Assembly (NCBI GenBank): GCA_946479515.1
Contig: CAMLGF010000002.1
Coordinates: 98,282 to 162,281 of the forward strand
DNA from: an uncultured Pseudomonadota bacterium
Lineage (GTDB): Bacteria; Pseudomonadota; Gammaproteobacteria; Steroidobacterales; Steroidobacteraceae
Reading direction: 5' to 3'
Length of the DNA: 64,000 nucleotides
This document shows, one piece after another, positions 53,166 through 60,826 of the stretch. The notes beneath the pieces are model-generated. The model saw nothing but the letters and a program-made list of their open reading frames with translations, was not told where the DNA came from and ran no database searches. Position 1 is the stretch's first letter; each line of letters begins with the position of its first letter. A program made the translations under genes and the position numbers.

Positions 53166-53636
53166 CTAATGTGCGGCGCCAGGCTCGCCAGCGCTGAAGG
53201 TCGCGAGCGGCGCGCCCGCCGGATCCACCAACTGCAGCGAGCTGCCGTCGATCTTCCAGCCCGACACCTGCGTGAGCATCTGGAAGAAGTCGCGTTCCAG
53301 CTCCATGCGCGACTCGTCCAGGCAGGCCATGCGCGTGGCGCCGACCTGCGCGAACTTGAGCTGATCGCCGTTCAGCAGGTAACCGCCGAACAGGCGGTTG
53401 CAGCCGGCGAAGCCCGTGATGCGCGGATTCTGCGCCTGCAGCTGCAGTCGCACGGCATCGGCGCCGGGCGGATTGTCGAGAATCCGTTCGCCGAGGCGAG
53501 TCAGGCGCCAGTCCGTGTTCACCAGCGGCACGGCGGCGGCGGCCGCCACCGTTTCCGACACGCGCGGTGTGGCGCACCCGCCGATAGTTAGGGCGAGCGT
53601 CACGAGGATGGCGCAGGACGGCAGGCGCGCGATCAT
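53166..53636 (-). CDS. META-domain (HslJ-like) lipoprotein
   Basis: 156 residues with lipobox IGGC (Cys21) and one META domain: TDWRLTRLGERIL, ITGFAGCNRLFGGY and ATRMACLDESRMELERDFF, the last with the conserved Cys and MELE. HslJ-type proteins are heat- or antibiotic-inducible envelope proteins. Convergent with the YecR-like gene, 12 bases apart. Confidence 0.88.
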   Translation of the reverse strand: MIARLPSCAILVTLALTIGGCATPRVSETVAAAAAVPLVNTDWRLTRLGERILDNPPGADAVRLQLQAQNPRITGFAGCNRLFGGYLLNGDQLKFAQVGATRMACLDESRMELERDFFQMLTQVSGWKIDGSSLQLVDPAGAPLATFSAGEPGAAH

Positions 53637-53687
53637 GCGCGAAGCGTATACCCGCCCGACGCCCGGCGACTGTCAGAATGTGTCACG

Positions 53688-54260
53688 TCAGGCCAGCCGG
53701 AACTCGGCGGCGACGGCGACCAGCAGCCACAGCAGGAAGAACGCCCCCGCATCCAGAAAGGCTTTCCAGAACACGCCCGGCCGCACGTCCAGGGAGTCGG
53801 GCAGCGTGCGGGCCGGGCCCGGCAACCACATGTTGGGTGTGGCCGCGGCGTAGGCCTTGAACTCGTCCGGAAAGGCGTCGCCGAGAAACTGCTCTTCGCA
53901 GGCGGCGGCATAGACCACCAGCGCCGCGATCAGCAGCACCGTGCAGACACAGAGCAGCCATGATCTGGACGCGAGTCCGAGCCCGAGCGCACCCACGATG
54001 GAACAGCCATACAGCGGATGGCGGCAGCGGGCATAGGGACCCGTGGTCACCAGTTCGGCATCCTTGTGCCCGGCGATGAATACCGAGCACCACACACGCC
54101 CGAGGCAGGCCAGGCACACCAGAATGAAGCCGGCGACGCCCATGAGGTAGTACGTCCAGCCGGTGAGCTGCCTGGGACCAATGACCGCGGTGGCGGCGAT
54201 GAGCGCCAGATAGATCGCGAAAGTGATGCGCAGGCGCGGGGTGCTGGGCGAGTCGGTCAT
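53688..54260 (-). CDS. Isoprenylcysteine carboxyl methyltransferase (ICMT)-like membrane protein
   Basis: 190 residues with four to five membrane helices and the family cofactor-site motif GPYARCRHPLYG. Bacterial members methylate unknown small molecules or lipids. The C-terminal region after WLPGP adds an unusual short tail with another helix (about 165-188). Own transcription unit; 51 bases from the META lipoprotein. Confidence 0.82.
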   Translation of the reverse strand: MTDSPSTPRLRITFAIYLALIAATAVIGPRQLTGWTYYLMGVAGFILVCLACLGRVWCSVFIAGHKDAELVTTGPYARCRHPLYGCSIVGALGLGLASRSWLLCVCTVLLIAALVVYAAACEEQFLGDAFPDEFKAYAAATPNMWLPGPARTLPDSLDVRPGVFWKAFLDAGAFFLLWLLVAVAAEFRLA

Positions 54261-54361
54261 GGGCCCGGCAGTTTAGCCATTGGCGGCGCAATATTCGTTG
54301 CCGCCGCGCGGTCTTGAGTAATGCCGCTGTGCCCCCCACACTTTGGTCCATCCCCGGTTTT

Positions 54362-54369
54362 CCCCCCCC
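54362..54369 (+). repeat. C8 homopolymer tract upstream of msrA
   Basis: Eight consecutive C residues lie 24 bases before the msrA ATG, with a run of six C at 54332-54337 and the near-repeat CCCCGGTTTT / CCCCGGTTTTT around it. Such tracts can change length by slippage and alter promoter spacing. No variation can be seen from one sequence. Confidence 0.5.
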
Positions 54370-54392
54370 GGTTTTTCCATTCAGGAGTCTCC

Positions 54393-55055
54393 ATGGCCCT
54401 GCTCCAGAAGAAGACCACCCTGCCTTCGCACGACCAGGCTCTGCCCGGCCGCAACACGCCGCTGCCGCTCTCCGGGCGGCACTTCGTCAACGGCTCGCAG
54501 ATCAAGCAGCCGGCGGACGGTGGCCTGGAGGAAGCGGTGTTCGGCCTCGGCTGCTTCTGGGGCGCGGAGCGCCTGTTCTGGCAGATCCCCGGCGTAGTCA
54601 CCACCGCGGTGGGATACGCGGGTGGCTACACGCCCCATCCCACCTACGAGGAAGTGTGTTCGGGCCGCACCGGGCACACCGAGGTGGTGCGGGTGATCTA
54701 CGACCCCGCCAGGGTGAGTTTCGAATCGCTTCTCAAGGCGTTCTGGGAATCGCACGATCCCACGCAGGGCATGCGCCAGGGCAACGACGTCGGCACGCAA
54801 TACCGGTCTGCCATCTATTACACCTGCGACGCGCAGAAGAAGGCCGCGGAAGAGGGCAGGCGCCGCTACCAGGAAGCGCTGAGCAAGGCACATCGCGCGG
54901 CCATCACCACCGAGATTGCCGAGGCGCCGGAGTTCTACTACGCCGAGGAATATCACCAGCAGTACCTGGCGAAGAATCCGCATGGATATTGCGGCCTGGG
55001 AGGCTGCGGCATCCACTACGCGCCCGCGGCGCAAGTTGACGGCGGAAAAGGCTGA
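54393..55055 (+). CDS. msrA: Peptide-methionine (S)-S-oxide reductase MsrA
   Basis: 220 residues, of E. coli type (212 aa). Active-site Cys54 in GLGCFWGAE, the QYRSAIYY substrate segment and resolving cysteines in GYCGLGGCG at the C-terminus. Reduces oxidised methionine in proteins. CAGGAG before ATG 54393 is strong, excluding the longer open frame that starts at 54321. Confidence 0.95.
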   Translation: MALLQKKTTLPSHDQALPGRNTPLPLSGRHFVNGSQIKQPADGGLEEAVFGLGCFWGAERLFWQIPGVVTTAVGYAGGYTPHPTYEEVCSGRTGHTEVVRVIYDPARVSFESLLKAFWESHDPTQGMRQGNDVGTQYRSAIYYTCDAQKKAAEEGRRRYQEALSKAHRAAITTEIAEAPEFYYAEEYHQQYLAKNPHGYCGLGGCGIHYAPAAQVDGGKG

Positions 55056-55067
55056 CGGCGAAAAAAT

Positions 55068-55092
55068 GCGCGCTGGCCTCAGGCCAGCGCGC
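55068..55092. terminator. Strong 11-bp hairpin after msrA
   Basis: GCGCGCTGGCC and GGCCAGCGCGC pair perfectly around TCA. It begins 12 bases after the msrA stop. A run of six A precedes it, giving a T tract on the minus strand only, so as an intrinsic terminator it would work best leftward; on the plus strand it is a 3' hairpin. The rest of 55093-55315 holds a small CCGCGG hairpin near 55153 and a possible -10 (TATAGA, 55195). Confidence 0.5.
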
Positions 55093-55315
55093 GTCTCCGA
55101 AACGCCAGATCGGGCAATGCCAGGGGGAACGCCCGCGTACGAGTCGGATATCCGCGGCTTTCGCCGCGGCAAACCTGATCGCGAATTGCGCTGATATAGA
55201 CGCCCCACGGCACGGTTCCCGTTACGCAGGCGCGCGGCAGCCCTCTGGCCACTCGTCAGAAGTAACGGTTTGTCCCATGATGCGCGTCGGCACCCAGAGA
55301 GACGAAGGGGGTCTC

Positions 55316-56233
55316 TTGAAAGCTTTGCAACTGCTGGCGGCGCTGGCGCTGCTGGGATCGCTGCCGGCTGCGAGCGCGGCGGACACGAAAATACTGTTCC
55401 TCGCGGGGCCGCGCGACCATGGCGCGCCGGGCCGCCACGAGTATGAGCGCGACCTGCGCACGCTCGCGCAGTCACTGGAACGGGCGAGCAATCTGCCGGG
55501 CGTGCGCACGCAGCTGATCGTCGGTCCGCTGCCGCGCGATCTGGAGGCGGTGAAGGACGCCGCCGCCATCGTCATCGACTCGAGCTCCGATCGCGCGGAG
55601 AACGAGACCCACCCGCTGTTTCCGCCCGACCCGAGCACCAACGGGCGAGGCTACGATGCCGAGACCACCGCGTACCTGCATCGCCTGAACGAGCTCATCT
55701 CGGCCCGGCAGATCGGCGTGGTGATCTTCCACTACGCGCTCTGGGCCGAGAACTGGACGGCGCGACAGAATCACCTGCGGTGGACCGGCGGCCTGTGGGT
55801 GCAGGGCGGCTCGAAGAACCCGGTCGATGAATGGACCATGACTCTCGAAAACCGCAAGCATCCGATCCTGCGCGGTGTGAAGCCCTGGACTTACCGTGAC
55901 GAGGTGTTCTGCCGGTTCTTCCTGCCCAACGATGCACGGCGCGCCAACCTGCTGCTGGCCTCGCCGAAGGAAGACAGGCTGCGCATCGGGCCGCAGATCG
56001 CCTCCTGGGCCTACGAGCGCGAGGACGGCGGCCGCTCCTTCGTGTTCGGCGGCCTCGACTTCCGCGACAACCTGGCGCGCGACGACTACCGCAAGTTCCT
56101 GCTCAACGGCATCGCCTGGGCGGCGCGCCTGCCGGTGCCGCGCAAGGGCGTGCAATCGCCGGTGCCCGACGTGAGCGACGTGTCGGCGCCGCGTCCACGG
56201 CCCGTTCAATCAACCCCCACCCCGGTTCACTAG
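55316..56233 (+). CDS. Secreted ThuA-like (trehalose-utilisation) domain protein
   Basis: 305 residues from the TTG at 55316, preceded by AGGGGG at good spacing and starting a normal signal peptide (KALQLLAALALLGSLPAASA). ATGs at 55277 and 55280 lack ribosome sites and would add 13 charged residues. The ThuA domain has the class I amidotransferase-like fold, with KILFLAGPRDHG at the start and FHYALWAE in the middle. Often found beside PQQ or cytochrome-linked dehydrogenases in secreted sugar-oxidation clusters, as here, where the next gene begins 4 bases later. Confidence 0.82.
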   Translation: MKALQLLAALALLGSLPAASAADTKILFLAGPRDHGAPGRHEYERDLRTLAQSLERASNLPGVRTQLIVGPLPRDLEAVKDAAAIVIDSSSDRAENETHPLFPPDPSTNGRGYDAETTAYLHRLNELISARQIGVVIFHYALWAENWTARQNHLRWTGGLWVQGGSKNPVDEWTMTLENRKHPILRGVKPWTYRDEVFCRFFLPNDARRANLLLASPKEDRLRIGPQIASWAYEREDGGRSFVFGGLDFRDNLARDDYRKFLLNGIAWAARLPVPRKGVQSPVPDVSDVSAPRPRPVQSTPTPVH

Positions 56234-56237
56234 CTGA

Positions 56238-58490
56238 ATGATGACCAGGCTCTCGAGCTGCGCGTCGATCGCGCTGATGCTGATGACATTGCCGATCTCG
56301 CTGCCCGCACGGGACCGCGCCACCGAATGGCGCGACTACGGTGGCGGCGCCGACCAGTCCAAGTACGTCGTCACCCCGGACCTCACGAAGAAGAACGTGG
56401 CGAAGCTTTCGATCGCATGGGTCTACCCGACCGGCGACGAGCGCAGCTACCAGTTCAATCCGCTGATCGCCGATGGCGTGATGTACGTGCTCGCCAAGAA
56501 CAGCTCGCTCGTGGCCATCGACCTGGCGACGCGCAAGGAGCTGTGGATCCACGCCAACCTGCGCGGCATCACCAATCGCGGCATCAACTACTGGCGCAGC
56601 CGCGACGGCAAGGACCGCCGGCTGCTGTTCACCATGGACGACCTGCTGCAGGCCATCGATGCGCGCACCGGCAGGTCCATCACCAGTTTCGGCACGAATG
56701 GCGCGGTGGATCTGCGCGTGGGGCTGGGCCGCGATCCGGCGACCATCCGGCGCGTTGCCTCGGCAACGCCAGGGCGGATTTTCGAGAACCTGCTGATCCT
56801 GGGCAGCGCGCCCGGTGAAGGCTATTTCTCCGCGCCGGGGCACATCCGCGCCTACGACGTGCTCACCGGCCGGCTGGTGTGGACCTTCCACACCCTGCCG
56901 CAGCCGGGTGAGTTCGGCTACGACACCTGGCCCAAGGACGCGTACCGCTACGTCGGCGGCGTGAACGTCTGGGGCGAGATCACCGTCGACGAGAAACGCG
57001 GCATTGCCTATCTACCCGTGGGATCGCCCACCTACGACTACTACGGCGCAGACCGCATCGGCATGAATCTCTTCAGCGACTGCCTGCTGGCGCTGGATGC
57101 GCGCACCGGCAGGCGCCTGTGGCACTTCCAGATGGTGCACCACGACCTGTGGGACTACGACCCCACGGCGGCGCCACAGCTGCTCACGGTGCGCAAGGGC
57201 GGCAAGACCATCGACGCCGTGGCGCAGGCCACCAAGCAGGGCTTCGTGTTCGTGTTCGACCGGGTCACCGGTGCGCCGGTCTGGCCCATCGAGGAACGGC
57301 CCGTGCCGAAGAGCGACATGCCGGGCGAGCAGACCTGGCCCACGCAACCGTTCTCGACGCTGCCACCCACGGCGCGGCAGCGGGTGCTGCCCGACGATCT
57401 CACGCCGTACCTCATATCGGACGCCGAACGCGCAGCCTGGAAGCAGCGCATCTCGCAGGCGCGCACCGGCCTGTTCAATCCGCCGTCGCGCGACGAGAGC
57501 GCCGTGGTGCCCGGCGCCGTGGGCGGTACCAATTGGGGCAATACGGCCGCCAATCCACGCCGCGGCATCCTGTATTTGCTGAGCCAGGACTTTCCGTCGT
57601 TCTACAAGCTGCAGGAGCTCGAGCAGGGCAGCACCGGATTTCGCTACGGACCGCCGAGCCCCGAGACCCTCAAGCGCGGCGAGGCGGCATACCGCGAACA
57701 CTGCGCCCAGTGTCACGGCGCGGATCGCGCCGGCACGCCCGCCGCGCCTTCCCTGCTGAACATCGGCGGGCAGATCGGCGCGCCGCAGTTCCGCCGCATC
57801 GTCACCTATGGCAATGGGCGGATGCCGCCGCTGCCGCACGTCACCGATCAGCAGGCGGGCGACATCCTCGCGTTCCTCGGGGGCGGCGCGCGTCCGCGGC
57901 GGCCGGGCGACCTGCCTGCCGGACCGACACCCGAGGGCCCGGTGGTGGCCGCGGGTGGCATCGCGCGCCCGCCGCTCGACGGGCCCGCGCCCGAATCCAT
58001 GCAGGACTATCCGGAGGGCGTGCCGGCGCCCGCGCACCGCTACTTCACCGACTACGGCCTCGGTTATCCCTATCTACTCGCGCCGCCCTGGTCGCAGATC
58101 CTCGCCTACGATCTCAACGAGGGCGCGATCCTGTGGCGCCGCCCACTGGGCCAGGACCGCGACGTCGCCAGAGCCGGCGGCCGGGGGACCGGGGTGCCGC
58201 GCGGCGCGCAGCGCCAGGGCATGATCGTCACGTCCACCGGCATCGTGTTCAGCACGGCGCGCGACGGCGTGTTCTATGCCTTCGATGCCGACTCCGGCGA
58301 GGTGCTGTGGCGGCACGAGCTGCCCATGTACAGCGAAGGTCTGCCGGCCATCTATGAGCTGAAAGGCAGGCATTACCTCGTGGTCAATGCCACCACGCCG
58401 CAGACCGCGGGTCTCGATTCGCGCGAGAGCGGCATCGGCTCGGCGCAGCCTCTGGGGAAGGGCGGCTACGTGGTGTTCGCGCTGCCGTGA
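56238..58490 (+). CDS. PQQ-dependent dehydrogenase with internal cytochrome c domain
   Basis: 750 residues: signal peptide (about 1-24), eight-bladed quinoprotein propeller with repeated W-motifs (DARTGRRLWHFQ, TGRLVWTFHT), and a mono-haem cytochrome c domain (about 470-552) between propeller blades, with haem motif CAQCH (489-493) and likely axial Met529 in GRMPP. The last blades follow (QILAYDLNEGAILW). It would oxidise an alcohol or sugar in the periplasm and pass electrons through its own haem. Cytochrome in the middle rather than at the C-terminus is unusual but known in glucose-dehydrogenase-like quinoproteins. The substrate is unknown. Confidence 0.9.
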   Translation: MMTRLSSCASIALMLMTLPISLPARDRATEWRDYGGGADQSKYVVTPDLTKKNVAKLSIAWVYPTGDERSYQFNPLIADGVMYVLAKNSSLVAIDLATRKELWIHANLRGITNRGINYWRSRDGKDRRLLFTMDDLLQAIDARTGRSITSFGTNGAVDLRVGLGRDPATIRRVASATPGRIFENLLILGSAPGEGYFSAPGHIRAYDVLTGRLVWTFHTLPQPGEFGYDTWPKDAYRYVGGVNVWGEITVDEKRGIAYLPVGSPTYDYYGADRIGMNLFSDCLLALDARTGRRLWHFQMVHHDLWDYDPTAAPQLLTVRKGGKTIDAVAQATKQGFVFVFDRVTGAPVWPIEERPVPKSDMPGEQTWPTQPFSTLPPTARQRVLPDDLTPYLISDAERAAWKQRISQARTGLFNPPSRDESAVVPGAVGGTNWGNTAANPRRGILYLLSQDFPSFYKLQELEQGSTGFRYGPPSPETLKRGEAAYREHCAQCHGADRAGTPAAPSLLNIGGQIGAPQFRRIVTYGNGRMPPLPHVTDQQAGDILAFLGGGARPRRPGDLPAGPTPEGPVVAAGGIARPPLDGPAPESMQDYPEGVPAPAHRYFTDYGLGYPYLLAPPWSQILAYDLNEGAILWRRPLGQDRDVARAGGRGTGVPRGAQRQGMIVTSTGIVFSTARDGVFYAFDADSGEVLWRHELPMYSEGLPAIYELKGRHYLVVNATTPQTAGLDSRESGIGSAQPLGKGGYVVFALP

Positions 58491-58497
58491 AGCCCGG

Positions 58498-58516
58498 CGC
58501 CCGCGGCTCGCGGGCG
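58498..58516 (+). terminator. Hairpin after the PQQ dehydrogenase gene
   Basis: CGCCCGCG and CGCGGGCG pair over 8 bp around GCT, eight bases after the stop. No T tract. May limit transcription into the epimerase gene. Confidence 0.35.
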
Positions 58517-58608
58517 GTGCGCCGAATGCCGGCGCAATTGCGGTGATGCGAAATGGCGGCGGACGCCGCCCGGTGTATGGTCCGCATCAGGGAGCACCGG
58601 GAGTCGCC

Positions 58609-59709
58609 ATGGGCCTCGATCGACGTGAATTGCTCAAAGTGTCGCTGGCCGCCACGGTCACGGGATGCCTGGGCGGGCAGGCGCTCGCCAGGCGACGGAT
58701 CCTGAAGGTGCTGATCCTCGGCGGCACCGGATTCATCGGCCCGCATTTCGTGCAGGCATTGAGCGACGCCGGGCACACGGTGACGCTGTTCAACCGCGGC
58801 CGGCGCGATCCGCAGGCCCGGCAGGGGGTCGAGCAGTTGTTAGGCGACCGCAACGACAACCTCCGTTCGCTCGAGGGGCGCGACTGGGACCTGGTCATCG
58901 ACAATTCCGGCTATACGCCGCGGCAGGTGCGGTTGTCCACGGCGCTGCTCCATGGGCACGTCGGGCAGTACATGTTCATTTCCAGCATCGCGGTGTACGA
59001 CGATTTCCAGAACCCACCCATCCGCGAATCGCACGCGCTCGCAGACATCGGCGACCTGCCGCAGGACAAGCTCGCCGACGGCAACTATGGCGCGCTCAAG
59101 GTGCTCTGCGAGCGGATCGTGCAGCAGGCCTTCGGCAGGCAGGCCACGCTGATCCGGCCTACGTACATCTGCGGGCCCGGGGACTTCAGCGACCGCTTCA
59201 CGTACTGGCCGGTGCGCGTGTCCCGGGGCGGCGAGATGCTCGCTCCCGGCACGCCGGACGATCCCATACAGTTCATCGACGTGCGCGACCTCGCCGATTT
59301 CGTGCGACTGTGCGCCGAGCGCGGCACCGCCGGCGTCTTCAACGTCTGTACGCCGCCTCGCTGGGCCACCATGGGCAAGCTGCTCGAGACCAGCCGGCAG
59401 GTGACCGGTGCCGACACGAAATTCGTATGGGCCGGCAGCGAATTCCTCGCGGACAACAAGGCCATCGAGCCCGGCATGTGGGCCAGCCAGGAAGTTCCGA
59501 TCTGGGCGCCGCCATCGGGGCAGAGCCTGGGCCATGGTCTCGTGAGCTGCCGGGCGGCCGAGAAGAAGGGACTGAAGTTCCGGCCGCTGGCGACGACCAT
59601 CCGCGACACGCTGGCGTGGCAGAAAACCAGGCCCAAGGAGCAGCAGAAGCTGCGCTCGGGCCTGACCGCGGCGCGCGAGCAGGAGCTGCTCGCGAAGCTG
59701 CGTAGTTAG
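58609..59709 (+). CDS. Tat-exported NAD-dependent epimerase/dehydratase
   Basis: 366 residues with an N-terminal Tat signal (MGLDRRELLKVSLAATVTG; RR at 5-6) and an extended short-chain dehydrogenase fold: ILGGTGFIGPHF nucleotide-binding motif, SSIAVY, and NYGALKVLCE with the catalytic Tyr/Lys. Export of a folded NAD-binding enzyme is consistent with Tat. Similar proteins occur with secreted dehydrogenases. GGGAG five bases before the ATG supports the start. 119 bases after the PQQ gene. Confidence 0.86.
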   Translation: MGLDRRELLKVSLAATVTGCLGGQALARRRILKVLILGGTGFIGPHFVQALSDAGHTVTLFNRGRRDPQARQGVEQLLGDRNDNLRSLEGRDWDLVIDNSGYTPRQVRLSTALLHGHVGQYMFISSIAVYDDFQNPPIRESHALADIGDLPQDKLADGNYGALKVLCERIVQQAFGRQATLIRPTYICGPGDFSDRFTYWPVRVSRGGEMLAPGTPDDPIQFIDVRDLADFVRLCAERGTAGVFNVCTPPRWATMGKLLETSRQVTGADTKFVWAGSEFLADNKAIEPGMWASQEVPIWAPPSGQSLGHGLVSCRAAEKKGLKFRPLATTIRDTLAWQKTRPKEQQKLRSGLTAAREQELLAKLRS

Positions 59710-59724
59710 GCCGCGGGCTTCACC

Positions 59725-60367
59725 ATGGACAATTCCCGCCGGCAATTCCTGCAGATCACGCTGAGCGGTGGTGCCCTGGTGCACCGTTTCCCTGCCGCGG
59801 CTCACTGCCGGCGCCGCATCCGGCGCGACTGAATCGGTGGCGCTCGGCGCCTTCATCCGCATCCACCCCGACAATCGCGTGGTCATCGGCGCGCGCGGTT
59901 GCGAGATCGGCCAGGGCGTACGCACGTCGCTGCCCATGCTCATCGCCGAGGAACTGGATGTGCGCTGGGACCAGGTGCGCGTGGAGCAGCTCGATTACCG
60001 GCTCGCGGCGGGCAAGGAGCCGGGACAATTCACGTCCCCGGTCGGCGGCCAGGGGGCGGGCGGAAGCACCAACATTCCCGAGGGCTGGACCGCGCTGCGT
60101 GAGGCGGGTGCGCAGGTGCGCGCGCTGCTGGTCAGCGCCGCGGCGCAGGCCTGGCAGGCGGATGCGGGAAGTCCAGCGAATTTCGACGGCTACCCGCTGA
60201 TGCGCATCCCGGAAGCACCCAGCGTGGAAACACACCTCATGCCCTCGACGGCAGCGCCGTCCGGTGCGGGTGAGATGGGCGTTCCCGGCGCGGCACCGGC
60301 GCTGGCCAATGCCATCTTCGCCGCCACGGGACGGCGACTGCGCGACCTGCCGCTGCGCGCTGGCTGA
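59725..60367 (+). pseudogene. Degraded molybdopterin-binding hydroxylase large subunit (isoquinoline oxidoreductase beta / xanthine dehydrogenase family)
   Basis: Starts as a normal Tat-exported family member (MDNSRRQFLQITLSGGALV) but this frame stops at about 59830. The conserved protein continues one frame over from about 59790: GAFIRIHPDNRVVI, CEIGQGVRTSLPML, VRVEQLDYRLAAG, and then jumps after AAAQAWQADAGS to the family C-terminal end, GEMGVPGAAPALANAIFAATGRRLRDLPL. Roughly 500 residues carrying the molybdenum-site core are gone. Thus there is a frameshift near the signal and a large internal deletion. No [2Fe-2S] partner subunit is present. Once probably part of the same secreted oxidation cluster as the PQQ enzyme. 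Confidence 0.85.
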
Positions 60368-60463
60368 CGCCCGCGAGTTCCGTTCCCGCACGTCAGTCGA
60401 AGCTTCAGGAACCATTCAGGGGGTGTGGCGCAATCTAAGTCTCAAGAAGACCACGGATCCGCC

Positions 60464-60805
60464 ATGCACCGCCCAGCCATTCTCGCCTGCCTGCTCGCAC
60501 TCGTCGTCACCGCCGGATGTGCCACCCACAGGCAGTGGAGTGTCACCGGCGGGGAAAAGTCAGCCGGACTGGTGCGCGTGTCCTACGAGTTCCAGGAATA
60601 CCGGGAGCCGCAGGTGAGCGAGCAGCAGGCCCGGGCGCTGGCGCTGCATCGCTGCGAGGGCTGGGGATACGACGACGCCGAACCCATCGCCGGGCAGCTG
60701 CGCCGATGCAGCAACATGGATGACGGCAACTGCAACCTGTGGATGGTCACGCGCGAGTACCAGTGCACGCGCGCCATGGCGCAGGCCCATCTGCTGGCGC
60801 GCTAG
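60464..60805 (+). CDS. YecR-like lipoprotein, paralogue 2
   Basis: 113 residues: lipobox TAGC, then QWSV, PQV, RCEGWGYDDA, a cysteine pair and WMVTREYQC, the same landmarks as the gene at 52845. The ATG 60464 is chosen at the start of the signal peptide; the frame is open 13 codons upstream. Ribosome site is poor. Function unknown. Confidence 0.8.
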   Translation: MHRPAILACLLALVVTAGCATHRQWSVTGGEKSAGLVRVSYEFQEYREPQVSEQQARALALHRCEGWGYDDAEPIAGQLRRCSNMDDGNCNLWMVTREYQCTRAMAQAHLLAR

Positions 60806-60826
60806 CCCGCCAGCCAGTTCACCTCG

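Noticed and set aside
55093..55276. Possible small RNA or riboswitch between msrA and the ThuA gene.
   Set aside because: Only one small CCGCGG hairpin and a possible -10 were seen; no recognised aptamer core.
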